36,501 nt of DNA from the NCBI GenBank assembly GCA_036003045.1, contig DASYSS010000092.1, positions 1 through 36,501 on the forward strand, read 5' to 3'. This stretch comes from Gemmatimonadaceae bacterium. GTDB taxonomy: Bacteria; Gemmatimonadota; Gemmatimonadetes; Gemmatimonadales; Gemmatimonadaceae. Shown one piece after another: positions 7,207 through 14,223 of the stretch. The position numbers and the translations under genes are program-made. Numbering within the stretch: the first letter of the stretch is position 1; each line of letters starts with the position of its first letter. The notes beneath the pieces are model-generated. The model saw only the letters and a program-made list of their open reading frames with translations, searched no databases and had not been told where the DNA came from.

Positions 7207-9915
7207 TCATCCTCCGCGAAGCGCCTCGACGGCTGGAATCCCGGCCGCGCGCCGCGCCGGGACCCAGCTCGCGGCGACGACCGCAATCGCCAACAGAACG
7301 ACGATCCCCACGAGCGTGACGGGATCCGTCGGTTCGACGCCGTAGAGCTGGGCGCGAATGAGGCGCACTGCGGCCGACGCTCCGACCAAACCCACAGCGC
7401 CGCCCGCCGCCGCCAACACGAGCCCGCGCCCGACGACGAGACGCGTGAGATCGCGCGGTGTCGCCCCCAAAGCGATGCGAACGCCCATCTCCCGCGTGCG
7501 TTGGGCGACGGCGTACGAGATCGTGCCGTAGGTGCCGATCGTCGCCAGCACGAGCGCAAGCACGGCGAACAGCGACAACAACTGCGCCAAGAACCGCGAC
7601 CCGGCCAGCACCGAACCGATACGCGTCTCCATCGACGCCACGTCGTAGACGGGGAAACCGGGTGCCACTTCGCGCAGCGCGCGGCGAGCCGGCTCGGCGA
7701 CCACCGCGGGGTCGCCGGCCGTGAGCATGTGGACCATCATCCGAAAGCTCATCGGAAACTGATAGTACGAGATGTAGATGTCCGGCCGTGGCGGCTGTTG
7801 AACGCCGTAGAACCGAACGTCGCCCACGACGCCGACCACGCGCGCCGTGTCGTGGGCGTGGAGAATCAGGCGCTTGCCGATCGCGTCGTCGCTCGGCCAG
7901 AACTCACGAGCGGCGCTTTGGCTCACGACCACGACAAGGGGCGCGCCGATCGCGTCCGACCTCTCGATCGACCGTCCGCGCACCAGAGGTACGTGGAGCA
8001 CGTCGGTCCAGCTGGGCGTGATCCAATGCAGGCCGGTTCCGATCCGCTGCGGCCCCGTCGCGCGGTCGAGCACATCGACGTTCTCGACACTACACCCTCC
8101 GCTCTGCGGCGAACAATCGGCGATCGCGACCTCCTTCACGCCGGGAAGCGATCGAAGTCGATCGACGGCTACGTCGTAGAACCGTGAAATGGAATCCCGT
8201 GACCACGCCGCAGCGCGGTTCACTCGCATCGTAAGCACGCGCTGCGGGTCGAAACCGGGGCGAATGGCCACCAGTTGAACGAGACTGCGCACGAGAACTC
8301 CGGAACCCGCCAGCAATACGACGGCGAGCGCGATCTCGAAGGCCGTGATGGCGTCGCGCATCGAAAGGCGGCGCGAGATCGCCGAGCGCGACGCTACGCC
8401 GGTCTCGGTTTTCAACGATTCCGTCAACTCGGGCCGCGTCGACTGCATCGCGGGAACGAGGCCGAAGACCAGCCCGGTGGCGAGCGCGATCGCGGCGGTG
8501 AACGCGAACGCCGCGATGTTCAGATGGATCTGGTCCGTGAACACCGTGCCGACGCCGCTATCGCTCTGCGAGCTCCAGAGCCCCGGGCGGACCTCCGAGA
8601 TGATTCCCACGCCGACCCACGCGACGGCGAGGCTCGCCACTCCGCCGGCGATCGCGAGCAGTACGCTTTCCACGAGGAGTTGGCGGATCAGGCGAGCGCG
8701 CGACGCACCGATCGCCAGCCGCACCGCGATCTCGCGGCGCCGGCCCGCGGCGCGCACGAGAAACAGATTCGCCACGTTGGCGCAGGCGACGAGCAGCACC
8801 ATGCCGACGGCGCTGAACAACAGAAAGAGGGTGCGACGGTCGTCGTCCCTGATACGCGTCGCGTCGAGTGTCCGCGCGGCGATCCCCCAATGACGCGAAT
8901 GCGGGCCGGTCTCGGGAAAACGCGCGTCGATCCGGGGGCCCAGCTCGCGCGAGATCGCCGCGGCGCGGTCAGGCGTCACGCCGGGCGCCAGCCGACCGAT
9001 CACAAAGAAGGAGTGATTGTACGGGTCGCGAAACAGCGCGTTGTCCCAGACGGGCGGGTCGCTCAGAAACGGCAGCCAGAGCTTGGCTTTGCCGCTCACT
9101 CCGGCGAAGCCCGGTGGCGCGACGCCGATGATGGTCAACGTCGCGATGTCGACGTCGATCCGCTTGCCGATGACGGACGGATCGGCGTTGAACCCGGCGC
9201 GCCACAGCTCGTCGGAGATCACGACGACAGCCGGACCGCCGACGCGGTTCTCCGTCGGAAGCATCGCGCGGCCAAGGGCAGGCACGATGCCCAACGTCGC
9301 GAAGTAGTGCGAGTCTACGAACTCGCCCGAGAGACGCAGCGCGTCGTCGCCCACGCGCACCGTGTTCTGGGTGCTGAACCAGGCGGTGAGATCGCTGAAG
9401 ACGTTCTGACTCTCCCGAAACGCCTCGACCTTCGGATACGACCAGACGAGATCGTCGCGCGCGCGGCTCGCGCTGGTCGCCGGAACCGTGAGGGCGACGT
9501 TCATGAGACGGTCGGGCGCCTTGAACGGCAGCGGCGTGAGGAGCAGCGTGTCGACGGCGCTGAAAATCGCCGTGTTCGCGCCGATCCCGATGGCGAGCGT
9601 CGCGACGGCGACCGCGGTGAACACCGGCGTTCGCGCGAACGTGCGGAGCGCGAATGCCGCATCCTGCCCCAGCGTGTCGATGACGTCGAGTCCGGAGATT
9701 CGCCGTGCTTCTTCGCGATAGTACGTCGCGTTGCCGAAGCGCCGCCGCGCGCCGTCTCGCGCCGCTTTCGCCGAGACGTCGCCGCGAGCCGCGTGCTCTC
9801 GTTGGCGCGCTTCGGCGTTCACGAAAAATTCCATCTCTTCGGCCAGCTCCTGCTCGTGCTGGCGCGACCGCGTGAACACCCGCAGCCGGTATCGGACCGA
9901 ATCGAGGAGTGACAT
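7207..9915 (-). CDS. ADOP-type ABC transporter permease (duplicated MacB/FtsX)
   Basis: The protein is 902 residues, the usual length for the Acidobacterial Duplicated Orphan Permease family. The order is: cytoplasmic N-terminal helix region (1-80, rich in E and R), a first TM at about 100-122, a first MacB-type periplasmic domain (about 125-350), a first FtsX block (about 362-495, including VGMVLLVACANVANLFLVRA), then the repeat: TM at about 523-545, a second periplasmic domain (about 550-770) and a second FtsX block (about 778-895). Each FtsX block has the RE-I/M-x-V-R-x-A-L/I-GA signature. No ATPase gene is present in the window. The substrate is unknown. It lies between padR and a small GntR gene. 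Confidence 0.93.
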   Translation of the reverse strand: MSLLDSVRYRLRVFTRSRQHEQELAEEMEFFVNAEARQREHAARGDVSAKAARDGARRRFGNATYYREEARRISGLDVIDTLGQDAAFALRTFARTPVFTAVAVATLAIGIGANTAIFSAVDTLLLTPLPFKAPDRLMNVALTVPATSASRARDDLVWSYPKVEAFRESQNVFSDLTAWFSTQNTVRVGDDALRLSGEFVDSHYFATLGIVPALGRAMLPTENRVGGPAVVVISDELWRAGFNADPSVIGKRIDVDIATLTIIGVAPPGFAGVSGKAKLWLPFLSDPPVWDNALFRDPYNHSFFVIGRLAPGVTPDRAAAISRELGPRIDARFPETGPHSRHWGIAARTLDATRIRDDDRRTLFLLFSAVGMVLLVACANVANLFLVRAAGRRREIAVRLAIGASRARLIRQLLVESVLLAIAGGVASLAVAWVGVGIISEVRPGLWSSQSDSGVGTVFTDQIHLNIAAFAFTAAIALATGLVFGLVPAMQSTRPELTESLKTETGVASRSAISRRLSMRDAITAFEIALAVVLLAGSGVLVRSLVQLVAIRPGFDPQRVLTMRVNRAAAWSRDSISRFYDVAVDRLRSLPGVKEVAIADCSPQSGGCSVENVDVLDRATGPQRIGTGLHWITPSWTDVLHVPLVRGRSIERSDAIGAPLVVVVSQSAAREFWPSDDAIGKRLILHAHDTARVVGVVGDVRFYGVQQPPRPDIYISYYQFPMSFRMMVHMLTAGDPAVVAEPARRALREVAPGFPVYDVASMETRIGSVLAGSRFLAQLLSLFAVLALVLATIGTYGTISYAVAQRTREMGVRIALGATPRDLTRLVVGRGLVLAAAGGAVGLVGASAAVRLIRAQLYGVEPTDPVTLVGIVVLLAIAVVAASWVPARRAAGIPAVEALRGG

Positions 9916-9930
9916 GACTCTCTCGCGGCC

Positions 9931-10272
9931 TCAGGCGCGCCGCAGCACGCGGTTGATCGCGACGAGCATGGCGTCGAAGCTCGAGATCTCGTTGCCCAGT
10001 TGCCGGCGGCCCGCGGCGGTGAGCGTGTAGTAGCGCGCGCGGCGTCCGGTCGGCGACTCGCCCCACCGCGACGTGATCCAGCCCTTCTTTTGCAGGCGCT
10101 CGAGCGCGGGATAGAGCGAGCCCTGCTCGACGCGCAGCGCGTCCTCGGACAATGCCTCGATCTGCTGCGCGATGCCGTACCCGTGCAGCGGCCGGACGCT
10201 CAGCGTCTGCAGGACGAGCATGTCGAGCGTGCCCTTGAGCAGCTCGTTCTTCTTCGAGTCGAGACCGGCCAT
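9931..10272 (-). CDS. PadR-family transcriptional regulator
   Basis: The product is 113 residues starting at MAGLDSKKNELLKG. The PadR winged helix follows: TLDMLVLQTLSVRPLHGYGIAQQIEAL, then LRVEQGSLYPALERLQKKGWI, the conserved recognition segment, and the wing with GRRARYYTLTAAGRRQL. The upstream in-frame extension is poorly conserved and was left out, although the chosen ATG follows a run of C with no clear ribosome site. The gene is first in a leftward unit with the ADOP permease 15 bases downstream, a standard arrangement in which PadR represses the operon. A perfect inverted repeat lies about 35 bases in front of it. Confidence 0.92.
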   Translation of the reverse strand: MAGLDSKKNELLKGTLDMLVLQTLSVRPLHGYGIAQQIEALSEDALRVEQGSLYPALERLQKKGWITSRWGESPTGRRARYYTLTAAGRRQLGNEISSFDAMLVAINRVLRRA

Positions 10273-10302
10273 GGGGGGGGCGCGCGAGGGTCCGGGTTGA
10301 TA

Positions 10303-10340
10303 TGTAGAACTCCTATTGATCCACAAGTAGGAGTTCGACA
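10303..10340. promoter_or_regulatory. Inverted-repeat operator, probable PadR binding site
   Basis: GAACTCCTA at 10307-10315 and TAGGAGTTC at 10328-10336 are exact reverse complements spaced by 12 bases. The similarity extends outward to TGT on the left and ACA on the right, giving 12 of 13 paired positions. It lies about 31 bases upstream of padR. PadR autoregulation through dyads of this size is established for the family; assigning this dyad to this PadR is inference. A weak leftward -35/-10 (TTGTGG and ACATAT) would overlap the dyad. Confidence 0.65.
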
Positions 10341-10564
10341 CGTCTGCTGTCAAGCGCCGAGCGGCCACTCGGCACGCCCGTGATGCCGAACGGCTCGGCA
10401 CGAGACCGGACCGGCCTCGCGACGCCCTGGCAATTCTGGCGCATGGCGCTTGCCAGCACGCGCTCGTCGTGCTGCGATGGCTCGGACGTTCGCCGGCCGG
10501 GTTCGTCTACGCGGCGGAGTGGTAAACCATCGGAACCGTTGACGCCGCGTCGCCGGCATTTCTA

Positions 10565-10579
10565 CTTTACGGCGTAAAG
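10565..10579. promoter_or_regulatory. Perfect 6-bp palindrome CTTTAC-GGC-GTAAAG before a membrane protein gene
   Basis: Both arms match exactly around a three-base centre, in an AT-richer patch 26 bases ahead of the GTG start of the next gene. The size and position suit a repressor site over the promoter or early leader. The cognate regulator is not known. Confidence 0.45.
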
Positions 10580-10604
10580 CGACTTCGAGTTTGGGGGACG
10601 AGTT

Positions 10605-11123
10605 GTGCCGCGATGGTTGAGAGTCGTTCGTGGGATGATCGGAACGGGATTGACGTTCGCCGTCGGCATCGGCGCGGTCACGACGGCCGTTGGCGCGTTC
10701 GCGTGGCTCCGCGGCCGAGCCTCGGTCGTGGAAGTGCTTCGAGTCGCCGGCAGGTTTTCGGTCGCGTCGTTTCTGTTGGGGGTGGCGTTTGCCGGCGTCC
10801 TGGCGCTCACCGCGCGCGGCCGGCGATTCAACAAGCTCTCGCTGCCTCTCGTCGGTTCCCTCGGCGCCGGGGCCGGTTTCCTTTACTGGCTTTTTCTCGC
10901 GTCGACGGGCGGAAGAGCCTGGTCGCCGCGATTGGCGATCATCAATTTCGGGCTGCTCACCGTCATGGGCGCCGGCTCGGCGATCGCGACGCTGCTCATA
11001 GCCCGGCGAGCCCGTTCCGGTGCCAGGCTGGCATCGGCCGACGACTTGCACAGCCTTGGCGTCGGCGACGAGGAGATCGCTCCAATCCGGCGTCGGTCCA
11101 AGGCCGACATTCCCGGACCGTGA
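10605..11123 (+). CDS. Four-helix integral membrane protein, function unknown
   Basis: The 172-residue protein starts at a GTG preceded by a strong GGGGGACG. Hydrophobic helices lie at about residues 12-35, 50-70, 82-100 and 110-132, with basic residues in the connecting loops (ARGRRFNK). A charged cytoplasmic tail of about 40 residues follows (DDLHSLGVGDEEIAPIRRRSK). No family was recognised. The next gene starts 20 bases later on the same strand, so the two are probably cotranscribed. Confidence 0.75.
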   Translation: MPRWLRVVRGMIGTGLTFAVGIGAVTTAVGAFAWLRGRASVVEVLRVAGRFSVASFLLGVAFAGVLALTARGRRFNKLSLPLVGSLGAGAGFLYWLFLASTGGRAWSPRLAIINFGLLTVMGAGSAIATLLIARRARSGARLASADDLHSLGVGDEEIAPIRRRSKADIPGP

Positions 11124-11142
11124 TGCATTGACCGAGGCACGA

Positions 11143-11433
11143 ATGAACGACGAGGAATTGTCGCCGGACCAACGGTGGAACATCGAAGCATTCATGGCCG
11201 ATCTCGAGGCCCAGATGGCGCGCGTGGGTGTGGATTTGAGAGCGGCCATGCAGGACATCAACGAGATCGAAGCCCCGCGCACAAGCGAGGTCGCGGACGA
11301 CGGATCGTTTACCGAGTCGCACACGATCGACCTGACCGGTATTCTCAAGACGCTGCGCGGGCTACCTGACGGCGCGGGGACGTCGGCGTTCGTCACGGCA
11401 TACAACCGCACGCACTCGGATTGGCGCAACTGA
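11143..11433 (+). CDS. Small acidic protein of unknown function
   Basis: The product is 96 residues from an ATG with CGAGG about 7 bases upstream. It has an N-terminal amphipathic helix (QRWNIEAFMADLEAQMARVG), a middle strongly acidic region and the segment HTIDLTGILKTLRGLPDG. There is no signal peptide and no membrane segment, so it is probably cytoplasmic. It may be a partner of the membrane protein just upstream. No homologous family was recognised. Confidence 0.6.
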   Translation: MNDEELSPDQRWNIEAFMADLEAQMARVGVDLRAAMQDINEIEAPRTSEVADDGSFTESHTIDLTGILKTLRGLPDGAGTSAFVTAYNRTHSDWRN

Positions 11434-11491
11434 TGACGCACCCGTGGCGATCGTCATTCGTCGCTTCGGCTCACAACTGGAGGCACAGCCG

Positions 11492-11890
11492 ATGGAGCTT
11501 TCGCTCATCACAGCGCCGCGACTCACGTCGCTGGCTCCCCAATTGTTGGTCGAGGATTTGGATCGCTCGATCGCGTTTTATCAAAAGCTCGGCTTCACGT
11601 TCGGCGATCCGTGGGAGGGCTTCTACGCGATCGGCCATCTCGACGGTCTCGAGCTTCACCTGAAGGAATCGCCGAAGAGCGATACCTATCGACGGGAACG
11701 ACGCGAGCACGAGCACCTCGACGCGGCGGCTGGTGTGGACGGCATCGAGGCGTTCTACGAGCGGTGTGTCGCAAACGGCATCACGATTTCCCAGCCGCTC
11801 CAGGCGACGGACTGGGGGACGAAAGACTTCTATATCGAGGACCCCGACGGCAACGTCGTCTCGTTCGGAGGGCGACCGGCCGCGGGATAG
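11492..11890 (+). CDS. VOC-superfamily protein (glyoxalase/bleomycin-resistance type)
   Basis: The protein is 132 residues. I chose the ATG following TGGAGG, not the GTG 48 bases upstream. The fold signature is complete: LAPQLLVEDLDRSIAFYQKLGF, a middle strand GLELHLKES with a histidine at a usual ligand position, and the closing FYIEDPDGNVVSFGG. The second half has GIEAFYERCVANG. Length and EDPDGN fit a single-module VOC protein that dimerises. The substrate is unknown. Confidence 0.88.
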   Translation: MELSLITAPRLTSLAPQLLVEDLDRSIAFYQKLGFTFGDPWEGFYAIGHLDGLELHLKESPKSDTYRRERREHEHLDAAAGVDGIEAFYERCVANGITISQPLQATDWGTKDFYIEDPDGNVVSFGGRPAAG

Positions 11891-11927
11891 TGCGTATGTT
11901 GTATTCGACCGCTGCTAGGAGATCCGG

Positions 11928-12302
11928 ATGCGCGCTTTCATTCTGCGATCAGTCATTGCCGCCGCCGCAGTCGCCGCCTGCCAGCGATCGACCAATGTGG
12001 AGCTGCGCAAGGACGCGGCTCGAATCTGCCGAGACGGACAATCGCTGGTCGTGGTACGGCAGTCGGGCGAGAGGCAGTACCATTTCTTGCACGCCGCGCT
12101 CGACAGCGCGGATCTCCTGCGGACGATTCAGACGATTCTCCCGCCGCGCCCGAACAAAGTCGTCCTCGTCGACGTCGAGCCGGGCCACACGCAGGCGCCG
12201 CGATGGCTCGTCGCCGCGATCCAAGAGGCCGGCGGCGACGCGTTCGAACCGGACAGCGCGTGTCTCCTCCCGGCGTTCCGAATCGGCACGCACGCTCACT
12301 GA
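11928..12302 (+). CDS. Lipoprotein with an ExbD/TolR-like periplasmic domain
   Basis: The product is 124 residues, preceded by AGGAGAT. The N-terminus is a short signal with lipobox AAVAAC at about residues 14-18. The mature part (LVVVRQSGERQYHF, LLRTIQTILPPRPNKVVLVDV, WLVAAIQEAGGDAF) lines up along its length with the periplasmic domain of the ExbD encoded 1.4 kb away: an LL-x-x-L/I helix, RP-x-K followed by a hydrophobic strand, then an AA-helix ending in G. This suggests a TolR/ExbD periplasmic fold anchored by lipid instead of the usual N-terminal helix. The alignment is by eye and the identity is low. Confidence 0.6.
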   Translation: MRAFILRSVIAAAAVAACQRSTNVELRKDAARICRDGQSLVVVRQSGERQYHFLHAALDSADLLRTIQTILPPRPNKVVLVDVEPGHTQAPRWLVAAIQEAGGDAFEPDSACLLPAFRIGTHAH

Positions 12303-12317
12303 CTTCGCTGACGCGCG

Positions 12318-12752
12318 ATGCCGTGCATCTTCTGTGAGATCGTCGCCGAGCGCGCGCCGGCGAGCTTCGTCTATCGCGACGATTTGGTGTCGGCGTTCAT
12401 GACATTGCAGCCGACGGCGCCCGGGGAATGCCTCATCATCCCCAACACCCATGTCGATCACTTCAGCGACGTTCCCGAATCCGTGGCGGCGCACATCATG
12501 ACCGTCGCGCAGCGCATAGGGCGCCGAATGCGCGCCGTCTTTCCTCTTCAGCGGGTCGGCTATTTGGTTCACGGCTACGGCGTCGCGCACGCGCATTTTA
12601 TCATCGTCCCGCAGCAAGGCCCGCATCATCTGACCTCGGACCGCTTCGCCCGCATCGTCGACGGCGAGATCGTCTTCGACTTGAGTCGCGTGCCCGAGGC
12701 GGACAGGCAGACGCTCGACGCTCACGCGCGTTTGCTGGCGCAGGCGGAGTGA
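12318..12752 (+). CDS. HIT-family protein with variant HxHxI motif
   Basis: The protein is 144 residues and opens with CIFCEIVAERAPA, the usual HIT N-terminus with its CxxC. YRDDLVSAFM and GECLIIPNTHVDHF follow, then the signature GVAHAHFIIVPQ. In the classical HxHxHxx motif the second histidine is the nucleophile and is present here, but the third is isoleucine. The fold is clear. Nucleotide hydrolase or transferase activity is likely, though the lost histidine may change it. It follows the ExbD-like lipoprotein by 15 bases. Confidence 0.9.
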   Translation: MPCIFCEIVAERAPASFVYRDDLVSAFMTLQPTAPGECLIIPNTHVDHFSDVPESVAAHIMTVAQRIGRRMRAVFPLQRVGYLVHGYGVAHAHFIIVPQQGPHHLTSDRFARIVDGEIVFDLSRVPEADRQTLDAHARLLAQAE

Positions 12753-12792
12753 TTGAAGAGGGGTGGCCTGGGGAGATCGCCGGCGTCGATGC

Positions 12793-12915
12793 GTGCACCG
12801 CGTCGTAATGCTGGGTCCGCCGAACGCGGGGAGCGAGCTGGCCGACCAATTGCCGCGTTGGCCGGTCTTCGGCCCGGTGTATCGTAAATTCACTGGACCG
12901 GCAGGTTTGCAATGG
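12793..12915 (+). pseudogene. Internal fragment of an alpha/beta hydrolase (lipase-like)
   Basis: One frame encodes HRVVMLGPPNAGSELADQ and RWPVFGPVY with a downstream TGPAGLQW. This matches the region after the nucleophile elbow in bacterial triacylglycerol lipase/alpha-beta hydrolase proteins (typically VMLGPPN-x-GSE ... NGPAG-x-QL). No N-terminal GxSxG half and no C-terminal histidine region are found on either side. Only about 40 residues remain, so it is a gene relic between the HIT gene and the NTF2-like gene. Confidence 0.5.
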
Positions 12916-12985
12916 CATCCGCTGCTCATGGTGCCCAGACGGTTCACGCGCTCATCCTTCGTTTTCTCGAGACGGGAAAGTTTTC

Positions 12986-13408
12986 GTGACTTCGACGCCG
13001 GCCGACCTGACGTTGCTGAATGCGGCCCTCGTCGGCGCGCCCGATCCGGAGATCGTGGCACTGGAGACTCGGCTGCGGGCCGCGCAGCTCGCCGCGGATG
13101 TCGCGACGCTGGATGAGCTCATCGGGGAAGATCTTCTGTTCGTCGGGCCGAACGGGCAACTGTCGACGAAGAGGCAGGATCTCGACGCGCACGCGACCGG
13201 CGTCGTGCGATTTCGTGAGCACGTTCCAGAAGAGCTCCGAGTGCGGCGCGTCGGGGCTCGGGTGGCCATAGCCAGCTTGCGAACACGGCTCGTCGTCGAC
13301 ATGGCCGGCATGCTCGATCGCGGCACGTATCAATACACCCGCGTGTGGGCCCGCGATGAAGGCGGCGATTGGCGCGTCGTCGGCGGGCACGTGAGCGCGG
13401 TGAAATGA
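12986..13408 (+). CDS. NTF2-like (DUF4440/SnoaL-type) protein
   Basis: The 140-residue protein starts at GTG after GGGAAAG. It has an N-terminal helix (VALETRLRAAQLAADVATLDELIGEDLLFVGPNG), a conserved K-x-x-x-L/D segment, and later strands TYQYTRVWARDEGG and WRVVGGHVSAV, the usual cone-shaped NTF2 end. Proteins of this type are small cytoplasmic enzymes or ligand-binding domains. No catalytic pair can be named. Its stop overlaps the start of the next gene (ATGA), so the two are translationally coupled. Confidence 0.85.
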   Translation: MTSTPADLTLLNAALVGAPDPEIVALETRLRAAQLAADVATLDELIGEDLLFVGPNGQLSTKRQDLDAHATGVVRFREHVPEELRVRRVGARVAIASLRTRLVVDMAGMLDRGTYQYTRVWARDEGGDWRVVGGHVSAVK

Positions 13409-13656
13409 GCCGTCTCGAAGGCGCGGTCCCCCGCGGATTTCCTCGCCCGGAGATCGCTTGCCCCGGATGCGGGTTTTCGCCCTCGGTCGGAATGACCTGG
13501 GTGTGCGCCCCCGATGGATGCGGCGCCGCATTCGACACCTTTGCATCGCAGGGACAGTGTCCGTCGTGCGAGGCACGATTCTCTTGGACACAGTGCCCGC
13601 GGTGCAACCACGCCTCCCCTCATCGGGCGTGGTACAAGGCAGGCGGGTTGAGCTAA
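13405..13656 (+). CDS. Small cysteine-rich zinc-ribbon protein
   Basis: The product is 83 residues starting at the ATGA overlap with the preceding NTF2-like gene. Cysteines are arranged as CPGC, then C with a nearby GC, then CPSC and CPRC, giving enough ligands for two zinc sites in a double zinc ribbon. HASPHRAWY follows at the C-terminus. There is no signal peptide or membrane helix. Function is unknown; it could be a nucleic-acid or protein-binding accessory factor. Confidence 0.75.
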   Translation: MSRLEGAVPRGFPRPEIACPGCGFSPSVGMTWVCAPDGCGAAFDTFASQGQCPSCEARFSWTQCPRCNHASPHRAWYKAGGLS

Positions 13657-13688
13657 CCAGCGGGTACGCCACGCGCCGATTGGCAGCG

Positions 13689-14096
13689 TCACCTGTCGGC
13701 TGACAGTGCCTTCGGCGCTATGCCGATCACACGCACCCCCGCCGACTTCGCGACGTCCATCGCCGCGATGATGTCGTCGTAGCGAACGCGTGGATCTCCG
13801 GCGACATGAATGATCTTCTCCGGCCGTGACGCGTAGACGCGGTTCAACTCGGGCAAGAGCTCATGCTCGGAGATTGGCCGCTTGTTGATGCGATAACTCG
13901 GCCCGGGCAACACCTCGAGGACGACCTGTGCCGAGGCCCCACAAGCGCCCACGCACGGACTGGGCAACACTGCGTCGATCGTATGGCGCACTCGAACCAT
14001 CGCGACCATGAATACGATGATTACGACCAGCAGCACGTCGATCATCGGCGTCACGTTGGGCTCCGCGGATAGAACGGATTGCGTTTTGGCCGTCAT
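13689..14096 (-). CDS. exbD: Solitary ExbD/TolR-family biopolymer transport protein
   Basis: The protein is 135 residues, beginning after a strong AGGGGAG ribosome site. EPNVTPMIDVLLVVIIVFMV is the hallmark N-terminal segment: it carries the aspartate (PMIDV) needed for proton use within the single TM helix. The periplasmic domain follows, with YRINKRPISEHELLPEL and RPEKIIHVAGDPRVRYDDII. ExbD normally forms a motor with ExbB and TonB, but no exbB or tonB is present nearby. A second, lipid-anchored ExbD-like domain is encoded 1.4 kb to the left. The gene diverges from a methyltransferase gene. Confidence 0.92.
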   Translation of the reverse strand: MTAKTQSVLSAEPNVTPMIDVLLVVIIVFMVAMVRVRHTIDAVLPSPCVGACGASAQVVLEVLPGPSYRINKRPISEHELLPELNRVYASRPEKIIHVAGDPRVRYDDIIAAMDVAKSAGVRVIGIAPKALSADR

Positions 14097-14223
14097 CGCT
14101 CCCCTCGCAGGTTGGTGAGGCCCATGGTAGTACATCCGGGTTAGCCGCTCGTTGGGAGGAGGTGACGGCTCGATGGCCAATTGATTACGGTTTCATGATC
14201 CAATCGCGGGAGCGTGGCCTTCG

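Larger units (their letters stand above)
10273..10604. other. Divergent intergenic region between padR and a membrane protein gene
   Basis: No convincing gene is seen in these 332 bases; short open frames here have no recognisable motifs and poor codon character. The region holds two perfect inverted repeats, one near padR and one near the rightward gene, and a GC hairpin at 10356-10373 (GCCGAG/CTCGGC, six-base loop) without a T tract. Both flanking genes must be transcribed from here. Confidence 0.6.

Noticed and set aside
8275-9912. Long open frame of about 545 codons on the plus strand, opposite the ADOP permease gene
   Set aside because: The translation is dominated by R, D, E, G and A with no hydrophobic core, motif or ribosome site. 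It is the expected shadow of a GC-rich gene on the other strand.
10272-10280. Run of eight G (C on the coding strand) just before the padR start as a phase-variable tract
   Set aside because: It lies before the start codon and is short; it could affect translation but there is no evidence for length variation.
10356-10373. GC hairpin GCCGAG/CTCGGC as a terminator
   Set aside because: It lies in a divergent intergenic space with no upstream gene to terminate and has no T tract.
10273-10401. N-terminal extension of the PadR protein to an upstream start
   Set aside because: The extra residues are unlike any PadR N-terminus and would place the operator dyad inside the coding region.
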